64,000 nt of DNA from Blastopirellula marina (GTDB lineage Bacteria; Planctomycetota; Planctomycetia; Pirellulales; Pirellulaceae), in the NCBI RefSeq assembly GCF_002967715.1, contig NZ_PUIA01000069.1, positions 186,001 to 250,000 on the forward strand, written 5' to 3'. The notes under the pieces are model-generated. The model was not told where the DNA came from. It ran no database searches and worked only from the letters and a program-made list of their open reading frames with translations. Position 1 is the first letter of the stretch, and each line of letters opens with the position of its first letter. Made by a program: the position numbers and the translations under genes. Below are positions 10,662 to 19,588 of the stretch, piece by piece.

Positions 10662-12470
10662 TTACTTGCGGCTCTGTCGGCGGCGATCTGTTTCTTTCAG
10701 CAGGATCTTACGCAGACGGATGTGGTTTGGTGTGACTTCGACCAGTTCGTCGTCCTCGATGTATTCCAGGGCGACTTCCAGGCTCATGTCTCTCGGTGGA
10801 CGAAGTACGATGTTTTCGTCCGAGCCAGAGGCCCGCATGTTGGTCAGCTTCTTTTCCTTGGTGGGGTTCACGGTCAGGTCGTCGCTGCGCGAGTTCTCGC
10901 CGACGATCATCCCTTCGTACACTTCGTCGCCGTGACGCACGAACATGTCCGAGCGTTCCTGCAGCGCGAACAAGGCGAAACCGACAGCCTTGCCGGAAAC
11001 CATGCTGATCATCGCGCCGTTGGCTCGGCGAGGCACTTCGCCTGACACCGGCTGGTACGATTCGAAGCGGTGATTGACAATCGCTTCGCCTTGCGTGGCA
11101 TTGAGCAACTTAGTACGCAGACCGATCAAACCACGCGACGGAATCGTGAAGATCACCTGGCTGTAGTCACCGCGGGGCTGCATTTCGACCAGTTCGCCGC
11201 GACGTTCGCCAACCAGTTCCATGACCGGGCCCATCTTTTCCGATGGCACTTCGATCACCAGTTGTTCGTAGGGCTCTTCCTTCACGCCGTTGTTATCACG
11301 CATGATCACCTGCGGCTTGCCGACCGCCAGTTCGTACCCTTCGCGGCGCATCGTTTCGATCAGCACGGCCAGGTGCAACACACCACGACCGCTGACCAGA
11401 AAGCTATCGCCAGATTCGCCTGGACGAACACGCAAAGCGACGTTGCGTTCGAGTTCTTTTTCCAGACGATCTCGCAGGTTACGCGAGGTGACGTACTTGC
11501 CGTCTTTGCCCAGCAGCGGCGAGGTGTTGATGGTGAACATCATCTCGAGCGTCGGGGCATCGACCGCCACGCGCGGCAGCGGCGTGGGGTTTTCGATGGC
11601 ACAGATCGTGTCGCCGATATCGATGTCTTCCAGACCGGTCACGGCGATAATATCACCGGCACCTGCTTCGTCGACTTCGATACGTCCGAGGTTTTCAAAC
11701 GCATGCAAGGCGACGATGCGTCCGCGTTCGAAGGTGTCGTCGGCCTTCGAGATCATCACCGACTGCCCCTTCTTGATCTTGCCCGACTTGATGCGGCCGA
11801 TCGCGATACGGCCGGTATACTCCGACCAGTCGAGCGTCGTGACGCGCATCTGTAGCGGACCGTCCGGGTTGACGTCGGGACCGGGAATGTGCTTCAGCAC
11901 CAGGTCCAACAGCGGACGCATGTCCCCTTCGCGGACGTCAGGGTCTGGCGAAGCGAAGCCAGCCTTGGCACTGGCGAACAAGTACGGGAACTCGGCGATG
12001 TCGTCGGTGGCACCCAGCGAGAGGAACAGGTCCAACACTTCATCGACCACTTCGTGCGGACGGGCATCGGGCTTGTCGATCTTGTTGATCAGCACGATCG
12101 GCTTCAGGCCGCATTCCAGCGCTTTGGAAAGCACGAACCGCGTTTGCGGCATGGGACCTTCGGCGGCATCGACCAGAACCACCGCACCGTCGGCCATGCT
12201 CAGCACGCGTTCGACTTCACCACCGAAGTCGGCGTGCCCAGGCGTATCGACGATATTGATCTTCACCCCTTCGTAGGGCAGGGCAATGTTCTTTGCCAAG
12301 ATCGTGATACCACGTTCCTTTTCCAGGTCGTTCGAGTCGAGAATTCGCTCGCTCGAAAGCTGGCTTGCCCGGAACTGACCGCTTTGGTGCAGCAGGCAGT
12401 CCACCAGGGTCGTTTTACCATGGTCAACGTGGGCAATAATGACAATATTTCGTAGGTCGTCGCGTCGCAT
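10662..12470 (-). CDS. typA: Translational GTPase TypA/BipA
   Basis: 602 residues, standard length. G1 AHVDHGKT (residues 13-20), G2 in ERGITI, G3 [12 protein letters not shown] and G4 NKID are all intact. Domain II, an EF-G-like domain III/V and the TypA-specific C-terminal domain ([20 protein letters not shown]) follow in order. TypA binds ribosomes and supports 50S assembly and growth under stress or cold. The gene is monocistronic, convergent with the capsule-type gene (gap 44 bp), and has a 359-bp upstream region. Confidence 0.97.
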   Translation of the reverse strand: MRRDDLRNIVIIAHVDHGKTTLVDCLLHQSGQFRASQLSSERILDSNDLEKERGITILAKNIALPYEGVKINIVDTPGHADFGGEVERVLSMADGAVVLVDAAEGPMPQTRFVLSKALECGLKPIVLINKIDKPDARPHEVVDEVLDLFLSLGATDDIAEFPYLFASAKAGFASPDPDVREGDMRPLLDLVLKHIPGPDVNPDGPLQMRVTTLDWSEYTGRIAIGRIKSGKIKKGQSVMISKADDTFERGRIVALHAFENLGRIEVDEAGAGDIIAVTGLEDIDIGDTICAIENPTPLPRVAVDAPTLEMMFTINTSPLLGKDGKYVTSRNLRDRLEKELERNVALRVRPGESGDSFLVSGRGVLHLAVLIETMRREGYELAVGKPQVIMRDNNGVKEEPYEQLVIEVPSEKMGPVMELVGERRGELVEMQPRGDYSQVIFTIPSRGLIGLRTKLLNATQGEAIVNHRFESYQPVSGEVPRRANGAMISMVSGKAVGFALFALQERSDMFVRHGDEVYEGMIVGENSRSDDLTVNPTKEKKLTNMRASGSDENIVLRPPRDMSLEVALEYIEDDELVEVTPNHIRLRKILLKETDRRRQSRK

Positions 12471-12829
12471 ACTGGTTCGTGCTTATAAGGCAGGCCTAAA
12501 CTTCCCCGTCCAAGAACCGGAAATCCTATCAGATTCACCTAATTTTGGGGTAGGGGACCCGCCCTTACATTCGCAAATCCGCAGGAAAGGGGCTGGGAAT
12601 TCTCAAATCGATAATCCCCTCAAGCCCCCATTTCCCCAGAATCGACCCCATCCGGGGAGGTCCGCGCGATCCACAGCAGGGCAGAAACGAGGGTCAGGCC
12701 GTCTACCACGTCCGCCGATTGCCCTAGGCGAAATCCCCTCGTCCCTCTCGATTCGGCCTGACAATTGCACTACGAGGTCGGTGTTGTCTCCACCCAATTG
12801 CTCAAACCACGATCCCGGGCCAGTCTCCG
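12471..12829. other. Divergent intergenic region between typA and the metallopeptidase gene
   Basis: 359 bases. It must contain the promoters of both divergent genes, but I see no confident -35/-10 pair, hairpin or small gene. Short frames here lack codon or domain support. Confidence 0.5.
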
Positions 12830-13873
12830 ATGCAAACCTTTCGCTGCCAGTGCGGGCATAAGTTGTTCTTTGGAAGCTCCTTCTGTGTCTCTTGCCAAGA
12901 GACCGTCGGCATGTGCCCCACGTGCCGCCAGGTGACCGCTTTGAAATCGCTGGACAACGAGACCTGGCAGTGTATGAACCAGGCCTGTGGTCAGAAGCTG
13001 AAGCTCTGCCGGAATCGCGTCGAGTACAAGGCCTGCAACTGCACGATCGCCATCGAAGAGCCAGACCAGGCCTATTGCAACTACTGCCGGTTGAACCAGG
13101 TGATCCCCAATCTCTCGATCGAAGGCAACCTGGTGAAATGGCGTCGTCTGGAAGCGGCCAAACGACGCGTGCTGTATGGAGTCGAGTCGAATGGACTCCC
13201 GATCGGCGATCCCAGCCGCAACGATTACTTACCGCTGAAGTTCGAATTCAAAGAAGACGATGCCCGGCCGGTTTCCACCGGACATGCGTGCGGCCTGATT
13301 ACGATCAACCTGCAAGAGGCCGACAGCGTCAAGCGAGAACAAACGCGCGTCGAATTCGGCGAACCCCAACGAACTCTGGTCGGGCACTTCCGGCACGAGC
13401 TCGGCCATTATTACTGGGACATGCTGGTCGAACCCTCGAAGCTGGAGGCATTTCGCCAACTGTTTGGCAACGAAGAGAACCCCACGTACGCCGACGCACA
13501 AGCTGCGTACTACGCCAACGGCCCTCAGCCCGATTGGCAGTCGCGGTTCATTTCGGCGTACGCCAGCATGCACCCGTGGGAAGACTTCGCCGAGAGCTTT
13601 GCCGCCTACCTGGATATGACTTCGATCGTCAGCACGGCCCAGTCCTTTCCGCGGATCAACGCGGCCGTTCCGCCTGATGACTTCGATGCGTGGCTCAAAG
13701 CGTATCGCGAGATCGGCGTGATGGCCAACGAGTTCAACCGCGACATTGGCCTTTTAGATCTTGTGCCTGAGGTCTTCAATAAGCTGGTGATCGAAAAGCT
13801 GCGGTTCATGCACGACTTGCAGGAGATCCGCGTTCAATCGCCGGAAAGCTCTGGCTCGTCGTCGTCATCCTGA
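12830..13873 (+). CDS. Putative zinc-binding metallopeptidase (Peptidase_Mx family)
   Basis: 347 residues. The N-terminus is a multi-Cys zinc-ribbon region: CQCGHKLFFGSSFCVSC, CPTC, CNQ-type pairs and CNYC up to residue ~85. The middle carries the catalytic HELGH motif starting at residue 189 within RHELGHYYWDMLVEP, followed by WEDFAESFAAYLDM, whose Glu/His-rich helix is typical of Peptidase_Mx. No signal peptide is visible, so it is probably cytoplasmic. Its substrate is unknown. The C-terminus is a run of Ser residues (SSGSSSSS) encoded in the 40-bp overlap with the opposite-strand DUF4261-like gene. Confidence 0.88.
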   Translation: MQTFRCQCGHKLFFGSSFCVSCQETVGMCPTCRQVTALKSLDNETWQCMNQACGQKLKLCRNRVEYKACNCTIAIEEPDQAYCNYCRLNQVIPNLSIEGNLVKWRRLEAAKRRVLYGVESNGLPIGDPSRNDYLPLKFEFKEDDARPVSTGHACGLITINLQEADSVKREQTRVEFGEPQRTLVGHFRHELGHYYWDMLVEPSKLEAFRQLFGNEENPTYADAQAAYYANGPQPDWQSRFISAYASMHPWEDFAESFAAYLDMTSIVSTAQSFPRINAAVPPDDFDAWLKAYREIGVMANEFNRDIGLLDLVPEVFNKLVIEKLRFMHDLQEIRVQSPESSGSSSSS

Positions 13874-14823
13874 TCCTCTTCGGCACGACCCGATGTTTCC
13901 ACGATCTTGGGAACCTTGTGATCGTCCAGCGGCACGAAACGCAGCGTTTCGCGCGGGGGATCGCAGATCCCGTTCTCGAATTGGATGGCCGCCCAACGAA
14001 TGTCGCCGGGACCATCCATCGTTTCGCCATCGTTGATGATCGCTCCGCTTTGTACCAGGTAATTCGACGCATTGCGGAGGAAGTTGGCAACGTCGTTCAC
14101 TTCGTAATCGTCGACGACGAAACAGGCCTCGATATCGGGGACTTCCAACTGCCAGTTGCCAACCGTATCCATCAGTGCCCAAGTCTCGTCGATGTTGAAC
14201 AGTCGCACATTCGACCAGATATCCAGCGGTAGAAGTTCGTTGGCCCAGCCATAATTCAAGCTGTTGCGGAAGCTGTCTTGATCGAGCAGCACTTCACCGT
14301 TGGGGTTGTAATAGCACAAAGCCCCTTCCAGGTTAAGCAGGGCCTGGACAAGCTTGTTGTTGAATTGCAGTTCGGCGATCGGATCGTATTCTTCCGGCAG
14401 GCACTTGGCGTCTTCCCCTTTGCCGATCACGTAACTGGTTCGCAGTCGCACGAATCCCCGGTGACGCTCGACTACCTCGGGGGCGTCGCGCCAGGCCCAC
14501 GACTGCTGTTCCGCCCGATCGAGCCCGCCCGGGTAGGCAAAAGGCCCGAAGTGCCCCATCGACCAGGCCCCGAACACCATGAACTCTGTCTGGGGATCCC
14601 CCATGCCATCGGGCCACTCGTGATCGACCGTGTCGACGGTAACCGTTCCGCCGGTGGCTTCGTCGAACATGACCAGGGCACTTGCGCCCCCCATCGCCCA
14701 TTCTTCGCTTTCTTCACGTATCCCCAGCACTTCAAAGTCACTTAAAGCCGACGCCACCTCGGCGATTGAAACGGGGCGATCCAGCAGTACGCAAACCCCT
14801 TGCGTGAAGATTCCCTTGGCCAT
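13834..14823 (-). CDS. DUF4261-like hypothetical protein
   Basis: 329 residues from the ATG at 14823; GAAGG lies 8 bases upstream, so this start is preferred over a longer frame to 14901. The start MAKGIFTQGVCVLLDRPVS and the segments VMFDEATGGTVTVD and FGAWSMGHFGPFAYPG resemble DUF4261 proteins. No membrane segment or signal peptide is visible. The tail is acidic (EEDQDDDDEPELSGD). It overlaps the 3' end of the preceding plus-strand gene by 40 bp. Cellular role unknown; the family call is moderate. Confidence 0.65.
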   Translation of the reverse strand: MAKGIFTQGVCVLLDRPVSIAEVASALSDFEVLGIREESEEWAMGGASALVMFDEATGGTVTVDTVDHEWPDGMGDPQTEFMVFGAWSMGHFGPFAYPGGLDRAEQQSWAWRDAPEVVERHRGFVRLRTSYVIGKGEDAKCLPEEYDPIAELQFNNKLVQALLNLEGALCYYNPNGEVLLDQDSFRNSLNYGWANELLPLDIWSNVRLFNIDETWALMDTVGNWQLEVPDIEACFVVDDYEVNDVANFLRNASNYLVQSGAIINDGETMDGPGDIRWAAIQFENGICDPPRETLRFVPLDDHKVPKIVETSGRAEEDQDDDDEPELSGD

Positions 14824-15018
14824 GACGCGTGCCTTCGTTGGTGCAGATGTCGCGGAAGTCGTTGCGATGCCAAGCATACGCCTAAGTCGATAAGGCGTCA
14901 AACATTAGCGCACCTCATCACGTTGTCAGGAAATGCGGCAAAACAAGCTTCCCTCAGAATTGGGCATGAGCTAAAAACTGGGCATACCTATTGGCTTAAC
15001 CATCGCTGAGATCCACCC

Positions 15019-15750
15019 ATGGTAAATATCACGGAAATCGCCCCCGATCTGTTCCGCCTTTCGGTGTTCGCTGCTGAGTTGAACATGCAGTTCAACCACT
15101 TTCTCGTGCGGGACGATAAGCCGCTGCTGTTTCATACGGGACTCAAGGGGATGTTTCCGCTGCTTTATGAAGCCGTGGCCAAGATCATCGATCCGGCGAC
15201 GCTGCGGTATATTGCCTGGAGCCACTTTGAATCGGACGAATGCGGAGCACTCAACGAATGGTTGAAGGTTGCCCCCCACGCCGAGCCGGTCTGCACGCTG
15301 ATTGGCAAGCTGGTCAGCGTCGACGACTTCTCTGATCGCCCCGCCAAAGGGATGACACCCAGCGATGTGCTGGAAACGGGCAAGTATCGCTACCGGTTCT
15401 ATCCATCGCCCCACATTCCGCACGGTTGGGATGCGGGCGTGCTGTTTGAAGAGACCACGAAGACGCTCTTCTGCTCGGACCTGTTTCATCACTTTGGCGA
15501 CACGGCACCGCTGACCAGCGATTCGCTGATCGAACCCACCCAGCACGGCATGCAGCTGCTGCAGCAAGGTCCGTTGGCCGGGTACATGCCGTACACCTCG
15601 CAAACCGAAGGAGTGCTACGGCAATTGGCCAATTTGAAACCAGAAACTCTGGCCGTCATGCATGGCTCTTCCTACCAAGGGGCAGGGGACCAGCTACTGT
15701 TGGACCTGGCCGGCGTTATCCAGCAGACGTTCGATCAGAGGGCCGGATAA
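15019..15750 (+). CDS. Metallo-beta-lactamase-fold protein of the ODP (oxygen-binding diiron) type
   Basis: 243 residues, covering only the hydrolase-fold domain of flavodiiron-like proteins; the flavodoxin and rubredoxin domains are absent. Metal-site residues visible are SHFESDE (residues ~73-79, the HxExD(H) motif with Glu in place of the second His), PHIPHGWDAG (~132-141), LFCSDLFHHFG (~152-162) and VMHGSSYQG near residue 214. Full flavodiiron enzymes reduce O2 or NO; single-domain ODP proteins act in oxygen sensing or redox roles. No redox partner is encoded nearby. Confidence 0.8.
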   Translation: MVNITEIAPDLFRLSVFAAELNMQFNHFLVRDDKPLLFHTGLKGMFPLLYEAVAKIIDPATLRYIAWSHFESDECGALNEWLKVAPHAEPVCTLIGKLVSVDDFSDRPAKGMTPSDVLETGKYRYRFYPSPHIPHGWDAGVLFEETTKTLFCSDLFHHFGDTAPLTSDSLIEPTQHGMQLLQQGPLAGYMPYTSQTEGVLRQLANLKPETLAVMHGSSYQGAGDQLLLDLAGVIQQTFDQRAG

Positions 15751-15769
15751 CGCAGGCCTGCAGTTCCAA

Positions 15770-16171
15770 TTACTTCAAATCGAAGTCGATCTTCCCTTCG
15801 CCTTGCGGAATATCCGCGGTGAGGGTGGTTCGTTGGTTGTACTCGGCCGGGATGGTCTCTTGGGTGGCGACCAGACCGGTTTCGTCCGGCTTACCAACGG
15901 GCTTCGGCGAGCGAATGAGGACCTTCTTCTTACCGGGCGTCACCCTGGCAGTGTAGGTGCCGGCGGAGATCTCGGCGAATGCTTCCGATCCGTTACTGAT
16001 GTCCTCAGGCGAGGTAAATTGAATTTGCCCCGACTCTAAAGGGGTACCATTCAGCGTGACAGTACCGGTGATTTCGCTGGTTCCCGCGAAACGATCGTCG
16101 GATGTTCCTTGTTGACAACCCAAGACGGAAAGACAAAGCATAACAAGAACAAGGCGTAGGCAACCCGCCAT
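15770..16171 (-). CDS. Small lipoprotein with transthyretin/carboxypeptidase-regulatory-like fold
   Basis: 133 residues from the ATG at 16171, supported by AGGAG 8 bases upstream. A lipobox ends LSVLGC (Cys about residue 17), followed by a Ser/Thr/Asp linker. The remainder is a beta-sandwich pattern: ITGTVTLNGTPLESGQIQF, AGTYTARVTPGKKKVLI and a C-terminal GKIDFDLK. Planctomycetes commonly place such a lipoprotein next to a DUF1559 gene; here it is 96 bp downstream of one and likely co-transcribed. It is probably anchored in the envelope. Function unknown. Confidence 0.85.
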   Translation of the reverse strand: MAGCLRLVLVMLCLSVLGCQQGTSDDRFAGTSEITGTVTLNGTPLESGQIQFTSPEDISNGSEAFAEISAGTYTARVTPGKKKVLIRSPKPVGKPDETGLVATQETIPAEYNQRTTLTADIPQGEGKIDFDLK

Positions 16172-16187
16172 GATATCTACTCCTGGA

Positions 16188-17333
16188 ATGAAAAGCTGGC
16201 GATGAAAAGAGGCGGCAAGTCGAACGGCTGACCGCGCGACTTGCCGCAAAGATCCGTCTAATGCGATTTAGAATGGGTCGAGCACATTGCCATCGTTACG
16301 CACGGCAAGATTGCCAAGGGTCGTGTTATTGATCGTTTCGGCGATAAACCGCACCGATCCATCCCCCAGCAAACCGAGCACGCCACCAGCGTGTGGCGAA
16401 CGGAGCGGGCTGTTCACGCCCATGTTTTGGCAAACGCCATCATCGCAGGCTGTGGTGAAGAACTGATTCTTGCCTGGGTTGACCTTGTAACGCACCGTAA
16501 CCGTATTAAATACACGCCCATCCGCGGAGGTCGGCAGTACGGTCGTGTTGTTGTTGCTACCTTTGCAACCCATCGCAAAGCCATGCTGACGGCCTGGGCG
16601 ATAATCGATACGCGTTGTGGCATCGTTGTAGACGTAGTCCCCCACTTCGCTCACCATCAGCGTATTGCTACTTCCGTCAGTGATCGAACCGAACTTGCTT
16701 TGCGAGTTGTAATACAAAATTCCGTTGGTGGCAGCGGTGCCGTATGCGGTGTTTGTATACTCGGTCGCCCCCGATATGCCACCAAAGCCATTGACCGCGC
16801 CGGCAATGCCTACGTAGTCAGGAATCATCGAATACGGAGCACTCAGCGACGTCTTGTCAGGCAGGGCACTCGACGGACAGACGTAGACGTCGAAAATCGG
16901 CGTTTTACCGGTTCCGTTACCTACGGCGTTGGTGATTGCGGTGGTGTTGTAGCCGGCTCCGGAGCCGAAGTTCCCGGCCTCGTAAGCGTTACCAAGTTCG
17001 ATCTGCGGCATGATATAGACCAGCCACGACATGCCCCAGTTGTTTGTCCCACCGGTACCAAATGGCTGCCGATCGTTCGATGCCCCGGGGGGGAAGCGGC
17101 CATAAGTGTCGTGGAAATTGTGCAGCCCCAAGCCATGCTGCTTCAGATTGTTTGTGCACTGCATCCGCCGAGCGGCCTCGCGGGCTTGCTGCACAGCCGG
17201 CAACAACAATGCAATCAGCACGCCGATGATCGCAATGACCACCAGCAACTCAACTAATGTAAAACCTCGATAAGTTCGCATAACCTAGCCTCTTCCCGAT
17301 ACTCAATGAAAAGAACGTACGACATGAAAAGAA
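16188..17333. repeat. Four copies of ATGAAAAG flanking the DUF1559 gene
   Basis: ATGAAAAGAA occurs at 17306-17315 and 17324-17333, separated by a CGTACG palindrome and lying just upstream of DUF1559. ATGAAAAG occurs again at 16188-16195 and 16202-16209, upstream of the lipoprotein gene. Each pair has about 14-18 base spacing, compatible with a regulator contacting successive helical turns, but chance is not excluded. Confidence 0.3.
16268..17281 (-). CDS. DUF1559 protein with type II pseudopilin-like N-terminus
   Basis: 337 residues. The N-terminus [20 protein letters not shown] is a class III (prepilin) signal: peptidase cleavage before Phe, Glu at +5, then a hydrophobic helix, followed by the family signature [20 protein letters not shown]. 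The C-terminus has the family's H-X9-DG block ([18 protein letters not shown]). Members are numerous in planctomycetes and presumably form or decorate pilus-like or T2SS-like surface fibres. GAAGAGG stands 7 bases before the ATG. It is followed by its lipoprotein partner. Confidence 0.95.
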   Translation of the reverse strand: MRTYRGFTLVELLVVIAIIGVLIALLLPAVQQAREAARRMQCTNNLKQHGLGLHNFHDTYGRFPPGASNDRQPFGTGGTNNWGMSWLVYIMPQIELGNAYEAGNFGSGAGYNTTAITNAVGNGTGKTPIFDVYVCPSSALPDKTSLSAPYSMIPDYVGIAGAVNGFGGISGATEYTNTAYGTAATNGILYYNSQSKFGSITDGSSNTLMVSEVGDYVYNDATTRIDYRPGRQHGFAMGCKGSNNNTTVLPTSADGRVFNTVTVRYKVNPGKNQFFTTACDDGVCQNMGVNSPLRSPHAGGVLGLLGDGSVRFIAETINNTTLGNLAVRNDGNVLDPF

Positions 17334-17564
17334 AATACGACAATAGTGGCCTTAGGAGCCCCCAATAAAGCGCACGGCTATTATTCCCAATATTTACAAA
17401 AAACACACGATCAGAAACAGGGTTTCGTTAAAAAATGCCCGATATGCAAATTTATATTTAATCGCAGAAATTTATTGACACTCCAGCAAGACAGGAGCCA
17501 GCAGCAGGCACGACCGTTTTGCCCAGGTCGTAGCGAGAAAAAAGCTGCCCTAGAGTGTCAGGCG

Positions 17565-18125
17565 TTACTTTTTGCACGCTCCGGCAATCGCACAGCTTGT
17601 GCAAGAATCGCCACATCCGCCTGCTTTCTCTGCCGTCCCACAGCCAGGACCGCAGCCTGTTTCCAGCAGATCAGAAAACTGGCTGATGCCAGCAGCCGCG
17701 TTGTAGGTCTCGGCCAGGCGACCAGTTAGCTCGGCGACTTCTTCGGGAACGTCGCCCAGGAAGTAGAAATAGAGCGAGCCCCCGTCGAACAGTTGCTCGA
17801 CCTCAAGCAGAGGGACGCGGATACCACGCTCGGCCAGTTCTTTCTCGCAGGCCGCGAACGCTTCCTGGCGATTGCGTTCCAGACGAGCCAGGATCAGGTT
17901 GTCTTCCACGGTCATGCCGCGGACGATCGAGCCGTCGCTGTCGGTTCCCTCTGACTCGCCAGCCGGGCCGAGGATTTCGCCGACTTCGAGCCCGCGGGAA
18001 GTGCGACAGATGACGCGCATACCGCGAACATAGGCAATCGCATCGACCGATGTGAACCTGCCGACATGCCCCAGCACGCTGACGCGAACAAAATGATGAC
18101 GCCCAATGGCCGTTTCTTGTACCAA
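17565..18125 (-). CDS. PSP1/RicT-like protein with Cys-rich tail
   Basis: 186 residues. The start is the TTG at 18125, backed by AAGGAG about 6 bases upstream. Residues ~13-60 form the PSP1 N-terminal strand region (VRVSVLGHVGRFTSVD... TSRGLEVGEILGP), and ~100-155 carry the PSP1 core (LEVEQLFDGGSLYFYFLGD). In Bacillus the PSP1 protein RicT works with RicA and RicF in an Fe-S-containing complex that helps RNA maturation. Here the C-terminus ends in a Cys cluster (CGPGCGT, then CGDSCTSCAIAGAC) that could bind iron-sulfur or zinc. The gene is divergent from bioB, itself an Fe-S enzyme. Confidence 0.85.
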   Translation of the reverse strand: MVQETAIGRHHFVRVSVLGHVGRFTSVDAIAYVRGMRVICRTSRGLEVGEILGPAGESEGTDSDGSIVRGMTVEDNLILARLERNRQEAFAACEKELAERGIRVPLLEVEQLFDGGSLYFYFLGDVPEEVAELTGRLAETYNAAAGISQFSDLLETGCGPGCGTAEKAGGCGDSCTSCAIAGACKK

Positions 18126-18286
18126 AATGGTCTCCTTACCCTCATTTTCACTGATCGTCGCAAGCTTGCCAAGTGTCGGCAGGCACTCACCTTACAATTC
18201 ACCGCCAACCGTTTTAGAATGGGCACTTGGCCTAATCGGCCAAAAGTTGCTATTTCAATCGACCGTTAAAGAAGAGTACGCCGCCG

Positions 18287-19303
18287 ATGTCAATGTCGAC
18301 GCTATCGTGGTCCGCCTTGGCCGAAGAAGTCTTGCGTGGTCATCAATTGACCGTGGAAGAAGGTCTTTCGATCCTCCATTCGTCTGACGACGAGTTGCTG
18401 GACGTGATGTCCGCCGCGTTCAAGATTCGTTGCCAAGCGTTTGGCAAAACGGTACAGCTTTATCAACTGATGAACGCCAAGAGCGGCCTGTGCCCGGAAG
18501 ATTGCGGCTACTGTTCGCAGTCGAAGGTCTCAGACGCCGAAATCCCCAAATACAACTTCCTCAGCCGTGACAAACTGATGGAAGGTGCCAAGATCGCCGC
18601 CGAGCGTGACGTGAAGACCTACTGCATCGTCATTTCGGCCCGCGGCCCGAACGAACGCGAAATGAAAGCCGTCGAGACGATTGTGCCGGAGATCAAGGAA
18701 AAGTACGACCTGAAGATCTGCGCCTGCCTGGGCCTGTTGAGCCCCGAACAAGCCGATCGCCTGAAGGCCTGCGGTGTCGATCGCGTGAACCACAACGTGA
18801 ACACCAGTGCCGAGTACTACGAGAAGATCTGCTCGACCCACACCTATGCCGACCGCATCGAGACCCTCAACGCCGTCAAGAACGCCGGCCTGGAGATGTG
18901 CAGTGGTGGTATCGTGGGGATGGGTGAGTCAGACGAGGACGTCGTGAAGATGGCTCTCGAACTGCGCGACCTGGGCGTGCACTCGATTCCGGTCAACTTC
19001 CTCAACCCGATCGACGGCACACCGCTGCAGGGCCTGGGCAAAGACCTGACCCCACGACAGTGTCTGCGGATCCTGGCCGTTTACCGCTTTGCCAATCCCA
19101 CGGCCGAACTGCGCATCGCTGGCGGTCGCGAGATCCACCTGCGAAGCCTGCAGCCACTGGGGCTGTACGCGGCGAACTCGATCTTCCTGGGTGACTACCT
19201 GACCACGCCAGGGCAGACCGCGGAAGACGACTACAAGATGCTCGCAGACCTCGGCTTCACCGTCACCAAAACGGAAGAAGTCTCGATCGGCTCGGCCAAC
19301 TAG
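18287..19303 (+). CDS. bioB: Biotin synthase
   Basis: 338 residues, standard length. The radical-SAM CxxxCxxC motif is intact: C69, C73, C76 in CPEDCGYCSQS. Further family blocks are YNFLSRDKL, VNHNVNTSAEYY, GGIVGMGES and PVNFLNPIDGTPL, plus the Arg-containing AGGRE ligand segment for the second [2Fe-2S] cluster. The enzyme inserts sulfur into dethiobiotin to make biotin in the cytoplasm. Other bio genes are not in the window. A hairpin-rich repeat starts 25 bases after the stop and may end the transcript. Confidence 0.97.
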   Translation: MSMSTLSWSALAEEVLRGHQLTVEEGLSILHSSDDELLDVMSAAFKIRCQAFGKTVQLYQLMNAKSGLCPEDCGYCSQSKVSDAEIPKYNFLSRDKLMEGAKIAAERDVKTYCIVISARGPNEREMKAVETIVPEIKEKYDLKICACLGLLSPEQADRLKACGVDRVNHNVNTSAEYYEKICSTHTYADRIETLNAVKNAGLEMCSGGIVGMGESDEDVVKMALELRDLGVHSIPVNFLNPIDGTPLQGLGKDLTPRQCLRILAVYRFANPTAELRIAGGREIHLRSLQPLGLYAANSIFLGDYLTTPGQTAEDDYKMLADLGFTVTKTEEVSIGSAN

Positions 19304-19328
19304 CACCGCGTTGGTTCATCGACACGCC

Positions 19329-19467
19329 CTCTCTTAGCCCTGGAAGGGCGACCGAAACTGCAATAATTGTTTTCGGTCGCCCTTTCAGGGCTCTTTGTTT
19401 TTCGAGACGGCTACCAGAGGCTTTCGACCCTGGCTACAATCGGCTGCCCTTTCAGGGCGTAAGAGAG
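19329..19467. repeat. Hairpin-rich intergenic repeat, family copy 1
   Basis: The left part is a stem with 22-base arms (19336-19357 and 19371-19392; one mismatch) built on AGCCCTGGAAGGGCGACCG. The right part from about 19412 (CCAGAGGCTTTCGACCCTGG) ends with GCCCTTTCAGGGCGTAAGAG. The outer ends CTCTCTTA and TAAGAGAG are inverted. The right half aligns with 31891-31936, so this is one dispersed family. No coding capacity. Confidence 0.7.
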
Positions 19468-19588
19468 AACCACGCTTGCACTCCCATTCCAGCATACTCG
19501 CACGTTCGTTTTGCTCTCTTTGCCAATTCCGGGCATAATGCGAGTTCTCTTCGGCCAATGCTCTGATCCTCGTTACCCACGGTACGTC

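Noticed and set aside
14823-14901. Longer N-terminus for the DUF4261-like protein
   Set aside because: The extra residues are unlike the family and a GAAGG ribosome site favours the ATG at 14823.
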